A DNA stretch of 64,000 nucleotides, taken from contig CAIKZO010000011.1 of NCBI GenBank assembly GCA_903832005.1, positions 1-64,000 on the forward strand, in the 5' to 3' direction. Source of the DNA: Enhydrobacter aerosaccus. GTDB lineage: Bacteria; Pseudomonadota; Alphaproteobacteria; Reyranellales; Reyranellaceae. A program made the position numbers and the translations under genes. The notes under the pieces are model-generated. The model saw nothing but the letters and a program-made list of their open reading frames with translations, was not told the DNA's origin and did no database searches. Positions 1 through 8,726 of this stretch are shown in pieces. Within the stretch, counting starts at the first letter, position 1. The number at the start of each line of letters is the position of its first letter.

Positions 1-1464
1 GACAACGTGGGCGACAACGTCGGCGACTGCGCCGGCATGGCGGCCGATCTGTTCGAGACCTACGCGGTGACGACCGTCGCCACGATGGTCCTGGCCTCGA
101 TCTTCTTCGCGGCCAATCCGGCTCTCGTCATGACCTTGATGCTTTATCCGCTGGCTATCGGCGGCGCCTGCATCATCACCTCCATCATCGGCACCTACTT
201 CGTGAAGCTGGGTTCCGACGGCGGCATCATGTGGGCGATGTACAAGGGCGTGATCGTGGCAGCCGTGCTGTCGATCCCGGCCATCTGGCTCGTCACCGAC
301 CGCCTGGTCGGCATGGGCACCGTTATGACCGTGAGCGACAAGTCGTTCACCGGCATGTCGCTGTTCTATTGCTCGCTGGTCGGCCTGGCCATCACCGGCC
401 TGATCGTGTGGATCACCGAGTATTACACCGGCACCGACTATCGCCCCGTCAAGGCGGTGGCGCAGGCCTCGGTCACCGGTCACGGCACCAACGTCATCGC
501 CGGTCTGGCGATGTCGATGGAAGCGACCGCGCTGCCTGCGCTGCTGATCTGCGCCGGCATCGTGATCTGCTACGTGCTCGCGGGCCTGTTCGGCATCGCC
601 ATCGCCACGACTGCCATGCTGGCGCTCGCGGGCATGGTGGTGGCGCTCGACGCCTACGGTCCGGTCACCGACAACGCCGGCGGCATCGCCGAAATGGCGG
701 GCCTGCCGAAGGAAGTGCGCAAGAACACCGACGCGCTCGACGCGGTCGGCAACACCACCAAGGCCGTCACCAAGGGCTACGCCATCGCGTCGGCCGGCCT
801 CGGTGCGCTGGTGCTGTTCGCAGCCTACACGTCCGACCTCTCGTACTTCATCTCGCAGGGCAAGCTCGGCATTAAGTCGGTGAACTTCTCCCTCGAGAAC
901 CCGTACATCGTGGTCGGTCTGCTGATCGGCGGCGGTCTGCCGTACCTGTTCGGCGGCATGTCGATGCTGGCTGTCGGCCGTGCCGCGCAGTCGGTGGTCG
1001 AGGAAGTCCGCCGTCAGTTCAAGGAAAAGCCCGGCATCATGGCGGGCACGGATCGTCCGGATTACGGCCGCGCCGTCGACATGCTCACCAAGGCCGCGAT
1101 CAAGGAAATGATGATCCCGTCGCTTCTGCCGGTGCTGTCGCCGATCGTGCTGTACTTCGTGATCTCGTGGATCGCTGGCAAGTCGGACGCCTTCGCGGCG
1201 GTCGGCGCCATGCTGCTCGGCGTGATCGTCACCGGCATCTTCGTCGCCATCTCGATGACGGCGGGCGGCGGTGCCTGGGACAATGCCAAGAAGTACATCG
1301 AGGAAGGCCACTTCGGTGGCAAGGGATCCGACGCCCACAAGGCGGCGGTGACCGGTGACACCGTCGGTGACCCGTACAAGGATACGTCAGGCCCGGCCGT
1401 CAACCCGATGATCAAGATCACCAACATCGTGGCACTACTGCTGCTCGCTGTGCTCGCGCACTAA
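1..1464 (+). CDS. hppA: Proton-translocating pyrophosphatase, C-terminal part (5' end outside window)
   Basis: Membrane-bound pyrophosphatase that couples PPi hydrolysis to H+ pumping across the inner membrane. The frame is open from base 1 and begins in the family-typical [19 protein letters not shown] stretch, which belongs to the catalytic Asp-rich loop, so roughly the first third of the ~700-residue protein is missing. Many hydrophobic membrane helices follow, and the late [12 protein letters not shown] motif is present. The [10 protein letters not shown] motif has Lys (codon at 760) and Thr (codon at 769) where K+-dependent enzymes have Ala and Gly/Ala, so the enzyme should be of the K+-independent class known from Rhodospirillum rubrum. 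The gene ends in TAA and is followed by a strong terminator. Confidence 0.97.
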   Translation, partial: DNVGDNVGDCAGMAADLFETYAVTTVATMVLASIFFAANPALVMTLMLYPLAIGGACIITSIIGTYFVKLGSDGGIMWAMYKGVIVAAVLSIPAIWLVTDRLVGMGTVMTVSDKSFTGMSLFYCSLVGLAITGLIVWITEYYTGTDYRPVKAVAQASVTGHGTNVIAGLAMSMEATALPALLICAGIVICYVLAGLFGIAIATTAMLALAGMVVALDAYGPVTDNAGGIAEMAGLPKEVRKNTDALDAVGNTTKAVTKGYAIASAGLGALVLFAAYTSDLSYFISQGKLGIKSVNFSLENPYIVVGLLIGGGLPYLFGGMSMLAVGRAAQSVVEEVRRQFKEKPGIMAGTDRPDYGRAVDMLTKAAIKEMMIPSLLPVLSPIVLYFVISWIAGKSDAFAAVGAMLLGVIVTGIFVAISMTAGGGAWDNAKKYIEEGHFGGKGSDAHKAAVTGDTVGDPYKDTSGPAVNPMIKITNIVALLLLAVLAH

Positions 1465-1487
1465 GGCTGAAGCCCTAACCACACACG

Positions 1488-1522
1488 AAAAAGCCCCGGT
1501 GGAAACACCGGGGCTTTTTTTT
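1488..1522 (+). terminator. Rho-independent terminator of hppA
   Basis: A 9-bp GC stem (gccccggtg/caccggggc) is closed by a GAAA tetraloop, preceded by five A and followed by eight T. It starts 24 bp after the hppA stop codon. The A-run on the left would let it act in the other direction as well. Confidence 0.93.
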
Positions 1523-1540
1523 GCTTCTGCGGAGAAAGCC

Positions 1541-1780
1541 ATGCGGGGAAGACCGATTGCGGAGACGGTCGACTGGGCGGACTTCAGTTTGGCGGCGCCG
1601 CAGATGGCGATGATGGGCCACCAACGCCTCGAACGGCGCATAGCCTATCTCGCGACGGTGCGGCCCGGCGGTGCGCCGCGACTTCATCCAGTATCGCCAT
1701 TCTTCGGACGAAGGTGCCTGCTTGTCTACATGGAGCCGACGTCGCCCAAGGCCGCCGATCTTATGAGAACGGCCCACGAC
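1541..1780 (+). pseudogene. Remnant of a pyridoxamine 5'-phosphate oxidase-family gene
   Basis: The frame from the ATG at 1541 reads like the N-terminus of the FMN-binding split-barrel (PNPOx-like) family: RLERRIAYLATVRPGGAPRL, then HPVSPFF and MEPTSPKAADLMR. These are typical of proteins that begin with a helix, then the strand 'AFLATVRPDGxPRxHPV', then 'MEPTSPK'. Recognisable similarity stops near 1780. The rest of the barrel (normally about 150-180 residues) is absent, and the frame runs into sequence antisense to bamE. It is best read as a 5' fragment left after a deletion. Its start lies only about 20 bp beyond the hppA terminator. Assignment rests on motif recognition, not a search. Confidence 0.6.
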
Positions 1781-1826
1781 GGTAATACTGGCCGCCGCAG
1801 TACTGACGGCCTGAAGCCAGGTGGCG

Positions 1827-2321
1827 TTACTGGCCGCCGCCGCTGGTCGGCGCGCCGATCGGGCCGCCCTGGGTCGCGCCGTTGGGTGCCGAGAAGCGGC
1901 CGACGTTGCCCAGGATCTGCTCGAGCACGGTCAGCTCCTTGCCGGCGGTCGGCGTGATGCGGGAGACCATCGTGATCTTCTCGGCGTCCTCGAGGTCGTA
2001 CCTCTTGATGCCCTGCAGGCGGCCGGTGTCGCTGAAGGTGAGCTGCATCACCTTCTGCTCGGTGATCTTCGGCTTCAGGAAGGCGTACGCCTCCTGTTTC
2101 TGGCTGATGTAGTACCAGACGTTCGGATTGAAGGTCGCGACGGCTGACGGAGAACCCACCAGGCGCACGATGTCCTCGCGGCTCTGGGCGCCGATCTCGA
2201 TCTTCTCTACGGAGCCGGGCGTGGCCGCAAAGCCGCGCTGATCGACGATGTTATCGCATCCCATGAGCGCAAGCGGAGCCAGGAAGACTCCGGTGAGGAT
2301 GAACGGGACTGTGCGACGCAT
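1827..2321 (-). CDS. bamE: Outer membrane protein assembly factor BamE (SmpA/OmlA lipoprotein)
   Basis: Small outer-membrane lipoprotein of the BAM complex, which inserts beta-barrel proteins. The 164-residue product begins MRRTVPFIL, has a signal peptide ending in a lipobox (LALMGC, lipidated Cys about residue 20), then the SmpA/OmlA fold with VEKIEIGAQSREDIVRLVGS and the conserved WYYISQKQE segment. The C-terminal tail is Gly/Pro-rich and poorly conserved. The ATG at 2321 is chosen because it directly precedes the signal peptide; an upstream in-frame extension to 2465 has no signal character. The gene is divergent from the chaperone gene at 2416, with 94 bp between them, a layout common in Alphaproteobacteria. 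Confidence 0.9.
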   Translation of the reverse strand: MRRTVPFILTGVFLAPLALMGCDNIVDQRGFAATPGSVEKIEIGAQSREDIVRLVGSPSAVATFNPNVWYYISQKQEAYAFLKPKITEQKVMQLTFSDTGRLQGIKRYDLEDAEKITMVSRITPTAGKELTVLEQILGNVGRFSAPNGATQGGPIGAPTSGGGQ

Positions 2322-2415
2322 GGACTGCTTCTTGGGTTCTGGCGAAAGAGGGTGCACAAGATGTCGTGGCAAGGTCCCGGGGTCAACCGGCCTAGGGCCG
2401 CAGAGGAGATACGCC

Positions 2416-2913
2416 GTGTTTCGCCGCAAAAAGCCAGATGATGAATTTGCCGCCGCCGTGTACAAGCGCGCGGGCGAATGGGCCCGCGCACCGGAACTCT
2501 ACGAATCATATGGCATTCCCGATACGCTGGACGGGCGCTTCGATTCTCTCGCACTGCATGCCGCCCTGGTGATTGAACGGCTGCGGCGGGAGCAGGACGG
2601 TGAGGCGCTGTCGCAGGCTTTCTTCGACGTCATGTTCAAGCACCTCGATCTCACCCTGCGCGAGATCGGCGTGCAGGACCTGGGCGTCGGACGGCGGATC
2701 AAGATCATGGCCGAGGGCTTCCACGGCCGGGCGCTCGCCTACCGTGAAGCGATGGCCAGCGAGGACAAGGGCTTGCTGGGCGAGGCCTTGCGCCGGAACG
2801 CCTACGGCGGTACGCCGCCTGCCGACGCGGCCACCGTGGCACGGCTCGAGGCCTACGCGCGGCAATTGGCGGCCCGCTTGGACGGGATGTCCCGAAGCGA
2901 TTTGGCGAAGTAG
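2416..2913 (+). CDS. Ubiquinol-cytochrome c chaperone (CBP3/UQCC1-like) family protein
   Basis: The 165-residue protein matches the Ubiq_cyt_C_chap family, related to mitochondrial Cbp3, which assists cytochrome b/bc1 assembly. Visible family features are the helical core LYESYGIPDTLDGRFDSLAL, the HAALVIERL segment, FFDVMFKHLDLTLREIGVQD and the conserved GVGRRIKIMAEGFHGRA. The GTG at 2416 is preferred because GAGGAG lies 7 bases upstream; the ATG-initiated extension to 2248 overlaps bamE and has no family similarity. It is followed after 9 bp by yceD, so the two are probably cotranscribed. The function in this organism is inferred from the family. Confidence 0.85.
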   Translation: MFRRKKPDDEFAAAVYKRAGEWARAPELYESYGIPDTLDGRFDSLALHAALVIERLRREQDGEALSQAFFDVMFKHLDLTLREIGVQDLGVGRRIKIMAEGFHGRALAYREAMASEDKGLLGEALRRNAYGGTPPADAATVARLEAYARQLAARLDGMSRSDLAK

Positions 2914-2922
2914 ATTGGTGAA

Positions 2923-3522
2923 ATGGTTCAACCGTCGGAAAAACAGCAGAAATCCGAAATCGAGCGCATGGTCGATCTCGACCGCATGGGCGCGGGCGGC
3001 TCGACGGCGCTGGAGATAAACGCCACCGAGACCGAGCGGGCAGCCCTTGCCAAGCGTTTCGGCTTCCTCGGGCTGCCGGCCTTTTCGGCGCGCGTGACCG
3101 TCGATCGCCGCGCCGGTGCTCAGGTCGTGGTGGAAGGCCGGCTGCGCGGCCGGATCGTGCAGGCCTGCATCCTCAGCCTCGACCCTGTCACGCAGGAACT
3201 CGACGACGCCTTCCGGGTCGTGTTCCAGCAGGATTTGACCGAGGAGCGTGATCCGGAAAGCGGGGAGGCGGTGCTCAACGCCCAGGCCGACGCGCCAGAA
3301 CCTCTCGCGGGAAATATGCTCGATGTCGGCGAAATCATTGCTGAACAGCTCTCGTTAGTGGCCGATCCGTATCCGCGGCGCCCCGGGGTAAAGCTCGAAG
3401 ACGTGCTGCCAAAGCCCCGGAATGCTGGAAAAGGCGGCCAGCGAGAGGGTAAGCCCGACCAACGCAGGCATCCGTTCGCCGGTTTGGCCGCGCTCAGAGA
3501 CAAACCCCGCAGCGGACGCTAA
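2923..3522 (+). CDS. yceD: YceD family protein (DUF177), next to rpmF
   Basis: This 199-residue protein carries the DUF177/YceD domain usually encoded just upstream of rpmF. YceD proteins (Duf177) have been linked to 23S rRNA accumulation in chloroplasts and bacteria. The visible core is LRGRIVQACILSLDPVTQEL followed by the acidic DVGEIIAEQLSLVADPYPR, typical of the family. Family members often carry a conserved Cys in the 'C.R.L' segment; here it is in VQACILS. The C-terminus (about residues 165-199) is basic and disordered-looking, as is common. The start ATG at 2923 lies 9 bp after the chaperone stop with only a weak ribosome-binding site, suggesting coupling. Confidence 0.88.
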   Translation: MVQPSEKQQKSEIERMVDLDRMGAGGSTALEINATETERAALAKRFGFLGLPAFSARVTVDRRAGAQVVVEGRLRGRIVQACILSLDPVTQELDDAFRVVFQQDLTEERDPESGEAVLNAQADAPEPLAGNMLDVGEIIAEQLSLVADPYPRRPGVKLEDVLPKPRNAGKGGQREGKPDQRRHPFAGLAALRDKPRSGR

Positions 3523-3647
3523 ATTGTTGCGGGGACGGAACGTTTTGGCTAGAGAAGTCGGCCCGCCGCGCCGATAAAGCGCGGCCGTAGCTTTTTTGGG
3601 TTGGCGCCGACCAGTCGCAGGTGCCGTCCCGTCGTGGAGATCGTGTC

Positions 3648-3842
3648 ATGGCAGTTCCGAAGAAGAAAGTTTCCAAGTCGCGTCGCAACATGCGCCGCTC
3701 GCACCACGCCATCGCGCCGATGGCCTATATCGAGTGCAAGAACTGTGGCGAGCTGAAGCGCCCGCACATGGTTTGCTCGCATTGCGGCTACTACCGTGAG
3801 GACATGCCCGTCTTGACCGACGGCGCATCGGCCGAGAAGTAG
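3648..3842 (+). CDS. rpmF: 50S ribosomal protein L32
   Basis: The 64-residue large-subunit protein starts [13 protein letters not shown], the canonical L32 N-terminus. It has a four-cysteine zinc ribbon (C30-x2-C33, C43-x2-C46), so it is the zinc-binding form. An in-frame GTG-like extension to 3621 exists but adds nine non-conserved residues, so the ATG at 3648 is used. The gene sits between yceD and plsX, the usual bacterial order linking ribosome and lipid synthesis; 125 bp separate it from yceD, so it may have its own promoter. Confidence 0.97.
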   Translation: MAVPKKKVSKSRRNMRRSHHAIAPMAYIECKNCGELKRPHMVCSHCGYYREDMPVLTDGASAEK

Positions 3843-3852
3843 TCGACGGAGC

Positions 3853-4941
3853 GTGTCGGTGAGAGCGGGAAAGGTCGTTCTCGCGCTCGACGGCATGGGC
3901 GGCGATCGGGCGCCCGATGTCGTCGTGAACGGCGCGGATATCGCGCGTGAGCGCTATCCCGGTACGACGTTTCTGTTGTTCGGCGATCCGGCGAAGCTGA
4001 AGCCGCTGGTCGACAAGCGCAAGGGCCTGGCCCAGGCGCTCGAGATCGTGCCTGCGGAAGATGCCGTTCTGGCCGACGACAAGCCATCATTTGCCCTGCG
4101 CCGCCGACGCAAGTCGAGCATGTGGCTGGCCTGCCAAGCGGCAGCCGAAGGCCGCGCCGATACGGTCGTCTCGGCCGGCAACACCGGTGCCCTGCTGGCG
4201 ATCTCGATGTTTGCCATGCGCATGGTCGAAGGCGTCGACCGCCCGGCGCTCGCGTCTTTCCTGCCGAGCAGCCGCGGCGAGACGGTGATGCTGGATCTCG
4301 GCGCCAACATCGAATGCGATGCCGACAATCTCGCCCAGTTCGCCGTGATGGGCAGCGTCTTCGCGCAGGTGCTGTTGGGTCTCGATGCGCCCACGGTCGG
4401 CCTGCTGAACGTGGGCTCAGAGGAGCTGAAGGGTCACGAGGAGATTCGGCTGGCCGCCTCGATGCTTCGCAACGTTAACTCGCCGGTCAATTTCCATGGC
4501 TTCGTCGAGGGCAACGACATCGGCACAGGTGCCGTCGACGTCGTGGTCACCGACGGCTTCACCGGCAATGTCGCGCTGAAGGCGATCGAAGGCACGGCCA
4601 AGCTCCTGATGGGCCGGAATGGTTTCGTGCGCGACGCCTTCCGGACCTCGACCTTCGCCAAGATCGGCTACCTGTTCGCCGCGGGCGCCTGGACCAAGCT
4701 CGCCAAGCGGGTCGATCCGCGGCGCTACAACGGTGGCGTCTTCCTGGGGCTCGACGGTGTGTGCGTGAAGAGCCACGGCGGCACCGACGATCTGGGATTT
4801 GCCTACGCGATCGGCGTCGCCGTCGATATGGTGCGATACGAGTACAAGAGCAAACTGGTCGAAGGGCTGGCCAAGCTGCATCAGGTCACCTCGGCGGCCG
4901 AAGCAGCCGGTGCCCTTGAGGCTACCGGAGGGGCTACGTGA
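3853..4941 (+). CDS. plsX: Phosphate acyltransferase PlsX
   Basis: Peripheral membrane enzyme that converts acyl-ACP to acyl-phosphate, the first step of the PlsX/PlsY route to phosphatidic acid. The 362-residue product shows the N-terminal [12 protein letters not shown] motif, [10 protein letters not shown], the LDLGAN motif and [17 protein letters not shown], all hallmarks of the family, and the length is standard. GTG codons at 3853 and 3859 are both possible starts; GGAG at 3848-3851 sits better for 3859. The end overlaps fabH by four bases (GTGA), indicating translational coupling of phospholipid and fatty-acid synthesis genes. Confidence 0.97.
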   Translation: MSVRAGKVVLALDGMGGDRAPDVVVNGADIARERYPGTTFLLFGDPAKLKPLVDKRKGLAQALEIVPAEDAVLADDKPSFALRRRRKSSMWLACQAAAEGRADTVVSAGNTGALLAISMFAMRMVEGVDRPALASFLPSSRGETVMLDLGANIECDADNLAQFAVMGSVFAQVLLGLDAPTVGLLNVGSEELKGHEEIRLAASMLRNVNSPVNFHGFVEGNDIGTGAVDVVVTDGFTGNVALKAIEGTAKLLMGRNGFVRDAFRTSTFAKIGYLFAAGAWTKLAKRVDPRRYNGGVFLGLDGVCVKSHGGTDDLGFAYAIGVAVDMVRYEYKSKLVEGLAKLHQVTSAAEAAGALEATGGAT

Positions 4942-5909
4942 TACGGTCAGTCGTTCAGGGATGTGGTTCTTATCTGCCGGAGCGACTCGTCACCAACGAC
5001 GAGCTGGCCAAGACGATGGATACCTCGGACGAGTGGATCCAGCAGCGCACGGGCATCAAGCAGCGCCACATCGCGGCTGACGGTGAGTTCACTTCGCATC
5101 TTGCGATCAAGGCAGCCGAACGTGCGTTGGCGCATGCCGGCATCAGTGGAGCCGATCTCGACCTGATCGTGCTGGCGACGGCGACGCCAGACGAGACCTT
5201 TCCGGCCACGGCGACGGTCGTGCAGAAGGCGCTTGGCATGACCAAGGGCGCCGCCTTCGATCTGCAGGCCGTCTGCGCGGGCTTCGTGTACGGCGTGTCG
5301 GTGGCCGACAGCATGATCAAGAACGGCCTCGCCGGTACTGCCCTGGTGATCGGCGCGGAGACTTTCTCCCGCATCCTTGACTGGAACGATCGTGGCACCT
5401 GCGTGCTGTTCGGCGATGGCGCCGGCGCGATCGTGCTGAAAGGCGAGCAGGGCAACGGCACCTCGGCCGACCGGGGCATCCTTGCAAACGCCCTCCATTC
5501 CGACGGCCGCCAGCACGACATCCTCTACGTCGACGGTGGGCCGTCCTCGACCCGCACCACGGGCTTCCTGCGCATGGAAGGCAAGGAAGTCTTCAAACAT
5601 GCCGTCGTCAACATGGCGGCGGTGGTAGGCGAGGTGCTGGCAAAGGCGGGTCTGGAGGCCAAGGACATCGATTGGCTGGTCCCCCACCAGGCCAACAAGC
5701 GGATCATCGATAGCACCGGCCGCAAGCTCGGCCTGCCGCCTGAAAAGGTGGTGGTTACCGTGGATCGCCACGCCAACACCTCGGCGGCCTCGATTCCGCT
5801 GGCGCTGGATGCGGCCGTAAAGGACGGACGCATCAAAAAGGGCGATCTGGCGCTTCTGGAAGGCATCGGCGGCGGTCTGGCGTGGGGCGCTTCACTCATC
5901 CGCTGGTAG
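4938..5909 (+). CDS. fabH: 3-oxoacyl-ACP synthase III (FabH)
   Basis: Initiates type II fatty acid synthesis by condensing acetyl-CoA with malonyl-ACP. The 323-residue protein has the catalytic Cys in LQAVCAGF (C113), the His in [11 protein letters not shown] and the Asn in HANTSAAS, completing the Cys-His-Asn triad, and the C-terminal glycine-rich [15 protein letters not shown] end. The GTG start overlaps the plsX stop and is preceded by a strong GGAGGGG at 4927-4933. About 140 bp follow before ihfA. Confidence 0.98.
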   Translation: MIRSVVQGCGSYLPERLVTNDELAKTMDTSDEWIQQRTGIKQRHIAADGEFTSHLAIKAAERALAHAGISGADLDLIVLATATPDETFPATATVVQKALGMTKGAAFDLQAVCAGFVYGVSVADSMIKNGLAGTALVIGAETFSRILDWNDRGTCVLFGDGAGAIVLKGEQGNGTSADRGILANALHSDGRQHDILYVDGGPSSTRTTGFLRMEGKEVFKHAVVNMAAVVGEVLAKAGLEAKDIDWLVPHQANKRIIDSTGRKLGLPPEKVVVTVDRHANTSAASIPLALDAAVKDGRIKKGDLALLEGIGGGLAWGASLIRW

Positions 5910-6046
5910 CAAAGGGCATCTGATACAAAATTGCCCTGAACGGGGCGAGAACAGACGCCGATTCAAGTCTTGCCGCTATCCTCCTGATATTGACCGGTTT
6001 CCCTCCTTACGTTAAGCATTAACTGGGGAAAGGAAGGGTACCGGAG

Positions 6047-6361
6047 TTGGAAGGCCGTACCATCACGCGCGCCGATTTGAGCGAGTCAGTGTTCCAAGAA
6101 GTGGGACTGTCTCGCAACGAGTCCAGCGATCTCGTCGAGACGATTCTCGCCGAAGTCGTGGAGGCTTTGGCTCGTGGCGAATCGGTGAAGATCTCGTCGT
6201 TCGGGAGCTTCACGGTCCGCGACAAAGGTCAGCGCGTCGGCCGCAACCCGAAGACAGGGCAGGAGGTTCCAATCCTGCCGCGTCGGGTACTCGTCTTTCG
6301 GGCGTCGAATGTCCTTAAATCTTTGATCAATGGGGCGTCAGGCGAAGTCGTTAAGGGGTAG
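6047..6361 (+). CDS. ihfA: Integration host factor subunit alpha
   Basis: DNA-bending nucleoid protein that heterodimerises with IHF-beta. The 104-residue product has the HU/IHF fold with [20 protein letters not shown] and the beta-arm [18 protein letters not shown], whose Pro intercalates DNA. The start is a TTG at 6047 preceded by GGAAAGGAAGGG at 6027-6038. A TTG start and a purine-rich leader could hold expression down. It is followed 27 bp later by a MerR regulator, a pairing conserved in Alphaproteobacteria. Confidence 0.95.
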   Translation: MEGRTITRADLSESVFQEVGLSRNESSDLVETILAEVVEALARGESVKISSFGSFTVRDKGQRVGRNPKTGQEVPILPRRVLVFRASNVLKSLINGASGEVVKG

Positions 6362-6388
6362 TTGGGAAGACAGACTGGGGGGTCAGTC

Positions 6389-6916
6389 ATGGCCGTATCT
6401 GTTCAGACCGTCGAAAGACGGGTCGAGAAGTCCGCGCAGGCGTTTCGCACCATCAGCGAAGTGGCGACGGAATTGGATGTTCCGCAGCACGTCCTGCGGT
6501 TCTGGGAAAGCAAGTTCACGCAGGTCCGCCCGCTGAAGCGTGGCGGCGGCCGGCGTTATTACCGGCCGGAGGATATCGACCTCCTGCGCCGCATCCGCAC
6601 GCTGCTCTACGACGATGGCTACACTATCAAGGGCGTGCAGCGGCTCCTCAAGGAGGGCCGTGGCCGCTTGCCGGCGCAGCGCATGGATATCGCGGCGGAG
6701 AGCGCCCTGGAGAGCCTGCGGATCGTGTCGGCGCGTGCCGAGGCGATGACTTCGCCCAGCCGTCAGCCGCTGCCGCGCACGGGCCCGCAGCCGTCCACAA
6801 CGACGCCCCGGGCCGCCATGCTGGACCTGCACAAGCGCCGGGAGATCGAAACCGTGCTCGAGGACCTTGAGCAGGCGCTGACGCAGCTGCGCAGCACGCT
6901 GAAGGCACAGAACTAG
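6389..6916 (+). CDS. MerR family transcriptional regulator (ihfA-linked)
   Basis: This 175-residue regulator has an N-terminal winged helix: [20 protein letters not shown] is the helix-turn-helix and [18 protein letters not shown] is the wing. It then has a linker and a C-terminal coiled-coil (about residues 140-175, [20 protein letters not shown]) for dimerisation. No effector-binding cysteines are evident, unlike MerR or SoxR metal/redox sensors. The ATG at 6389 follows a GGGGGG run; a TTG at 6362 directly after the ihfA stop would add nine residues without similarity. It is probably cotranscribed with ihfA. The regulated genes cannot be inferred. Confidence 0.9.
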   Translation: MAVSVQTVERRVEKSAQAFRTISEVATELDVPQHVLRFWESKFTQVRPLKRGGGRRYYRPEDIDLLRRIRTLLYDDGYTIKGVQRLLKEGRGRLPAQRMDIAAESALESLRIVSARAEAMTSPSRQPLPRTGPQPSTTTPRAAMLDLHKRREIETVLEDLEQALTQLRSTLKAQN

Positions 6917-6972
6917 ACAACGTAAAGAAGCGATTGGCCCAAGGGCTGGTCGGCTTCCGGGTATTCGCCCAC

Positions 6973-7022
6973 AAAATCAGGTGGTTGTCGCAGGAAAAGT
7001 CGATAACCACCTGATTTTCTTT
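6973..7022 (+). terminator. Hairpin terminator after the MerR gene
   Basis: A perfect 14-bp inverted repeat (6973-6986 and 7005-7018) with an 18-base loop is followed by TTTTCTTTATCTTT. The stem is AT-rich at its base and lies about 57 bp after the MerR stop. It is longer than most intrinsic terminators in the window. Confidence 0.8.
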
Positions 7023-7096
7023 ATCTTTCTCTCGATCAGATATATACTCTCCGCGAGGGGCTTATTGCACCGGTATCGTCATAGGGGGACGTCGCC

Positions 7097-7402
7097 GTGT
7101 TTGCTGATCGTGAAAACGTGCGTCTAAAGACGCGCGCCGTTGATATTTATCCATTGAATGACAATGAGTTGGAAGGAGATCTTCCGACTATGGTCGAGAT
7201 GCTGTACCTGCGCCGCGGCCTGACGCAGGCCGGCGGGAAGCTGCCGCTGTTCGATCTCGACGGTCAGATCGTGGCCGAGGATGTCGTCCGGCGCTGCATG
7301 GCCCGCGGCTGGTCCGAGGCGTGGTTCAAGAACCCGCTGAAGCCGGACTGGCTCGTCTGCAAGCTCACACCGGCGGGACGGCACCTGGCCGAGGCCTCGT
7401 AG
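7097..7402 (+). CDS. Conserved hypothetical protein
   Basis: A 101-residue soluble protein with no signal peptide or membrane segment. It starts with GTG at 7097 behind GGGGGAC (7084-7089). Recognisable stretches are LPTMVEMLYLRRGLTQAGGK and WSEAWFKNPLKPDWLVCKLT followed by PAGRHLA, which looks like a small winged-helix-like fold, but I do not recognise the family. It follows a terminator, so it has its own promoter; an AT-rich stretch (tatatact, 7041-7048) may be the -10 region. Its last 38 bases overlap the convergent MFS gene. Confidence 0.7.
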   Translation: MFADRENVRLKTRAVDIYPLNDNELEGDLPTMVEMLYLRRGLTQAGGKLPLFDLDGQIVAEDVVRRCMARGWSEAWFKNPLKPDWLVCKLTPAGRHLAEAS

Positions 7403-8573
7403 TCAGGCTGGCGACGATCGCGGCCGCCGCTAAGAAGGCAGCCGCCAGGAGCCAGGCGGCGCTGGGCGTATCCTTCAGGAAGTAGGCGAAGGTCCCGGCG
7501 AAGATGCTGGGGCCGATGATATTGGCAATGCTCTGGAGCGAGGTGTTCGCCCCCTGGAGCTGGCCTTGTTCGTCGGGACCGACCCGGCGGCTCATGAGCG
7601 ATTGCGAGGCGGGGCTCGCCAGTCCCCACAGACCCATGATCGGCACGCCGATCCAGAACAGGCAGCCGGTCGGCGCGAGCCCATACACCAGCATCCCGAT
7701 GCAGCCCGCTGTCATGCCGCCGATCAGCGTCCGGCGCTCGCCTAGCCAGGCGATGATGCGACCGACCAGCAAGCCTTGGGCGATCGCAGAGGCGACGCCA
7801 ACCATGGCCAGGGTCAGTCCGACCATGCCGGGGCCCCAGCCGTACCGGTAACCAGCATAGAGGACGAACACCGCCGGGAGGACCTGATGGGCGAAATTGC
7901 CCAGGAAGCCCACGGTGGCCAAGCCCCAGAGTTCGACGTGGCGGCTGAGCAGCCTGAGCGAGCCCACAGGGTTGGCTCGTTTCCAAGAGAATGCCATGCG
8001 CCGGTCCAGGGACAGCGACTCGGGTAGGATGAACCAGCCGAAACCCGCGTTGACCAGGCAGGCAGCCGCCGAGCACCAGAACGGCAGGCGCGGATCGACA
8101 CTGCCCAGCAGGCCACCCACCGCCGGGCCGATCACGAATCCCAGGCCGAACGCCCCGCCGACGAGGCCAAAGGCCTTTCCCCGGCGCTCGGGCGGCGTCA
8201 CGTCGGCGATATAGGCGAAGGTCGTGCCCAAGGTTGCCGAGGTGATGCCCGAGATCACACGGCCCACGAACAGCCAGCCCAGCGAGGGGGCGAGCGCCAT
8301 GAAGACGTAGTCGAGACCGAGGCCCAGGCAGGAGATCAGGATGATCGGCCGGCGGCCGTAGCGGTCGGACAGGGCGCCGAGCAGGGGCGAGAAGATGAAC
8401 TGCATCAACCCCCAGACCGTCATGAACAGGCCGATCGTCTCGGACGCGGTCGCGGCGTCGCCGCCCTGGAAGTCGAGGATCAGGCGCGGCAGCACCGGGA
8501 TCATCATGCCCAGCGCCAGCACGTCGAGCGTGGCGGTGCAGAAAATGAAGGTGAGAGCCCGCTTGGGGGTCAT
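7365..8573 (-). CDS. MFS transporter, TetA/TCR-like drug:H+ antiporter family
   Basis: An inner-membrane 12-helix transporter of 402 residues. The first cytoplasmic loop has the MFS signature GALSDRYGRRPIIL, and an Asp lies in helix 1 (CTATLDVLALGMMIPVLPRL), as in class TetA antiporters. The ADVTPPERRGKAFG loop and the pseudo-repeat QSLMSRRVGPDEQGQLQG are also typical of TetA-type carriers. The substrate is unknown; TetA-like carriers include multidrug and metabolite exporters. The gene starts just downstream of tRNA-Pro on the same strand, and its 3' end overlaps the convergent hypothetical gene by 38 bp. Confidence 0.9.
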   Translation of the reverse strand: MTPKRALTFIFCTATLDVLALGMMIPVLPRLILDFQGGDAATASETIGLFMTVWGLMQFIFSPLLGALSDRYGRRPIILISCLGLGLDYVFMALAPSLGWLFVGRVISGITSATLGTTFAYIADVTPPERRGKAFGLVGGAFGLGFVIGPAVGGLLGSVDPRLPFWCSAAACLVNAGFGWFILPESLSLDRRMAFSWKRANPVGSLRLLSRHVELWGLATVGFLGNFAHQVLPAVFVLYAGYRYGWGPGMVGLTLAMVGVASAIAQGLLVGRIIAWLGERRTLIGGMTAGCIGMLVYGLAPTGCLFWIGVPIMGLWGLASPASQSLMSRRVGPDEQGQLQGANTSLQSIANIIGPSIFAGTFAYFLKDTPSAAWLLAAAFLAAAAIVASLTTRPRPGAVPPV

Positions 8574-8603
8574 TGTTCGTTGTTTCGCGGGGGAAGATGA
8601 AGT

Positions 8604-8680
8604 TGGTCGGGGCGACAGGATTTGAACCTGCGACCCCCAGTCCCCCAGACTGATGCGCTACCAGGCTGCGCTACGCCCCG
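8604..8680 (-). tRNA. tRNA-Pro (anticodon GGG)
   Basis: A 77-nt cloverleaf on the minus strand: acceptor stem CGGGGCG/CGCCCCG, discriminator A, and a genomically encoded CCA (8604-8606). The anticodon stem-loop reads TCAGT-CTGGGGG-ACTGG, giving anticodon GGG at 8646-8644. The T-loop TTCAAAT is standard. It lies between the GST gene and the MFS gene on the same strand. Confidence 0.97.
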
Positions 8681-8726
8681 ACCGGAGAAGCGCGTGTAGC
8701 GCTTCGGCCGCGTTGCCGCAACAGGC

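Noticed and set aside
5990..6018. A ttgacc ... taagca promoter upstream of ihfA
   Set aside because: The -10 match is too weak to call; the gene may also be read from fabH.
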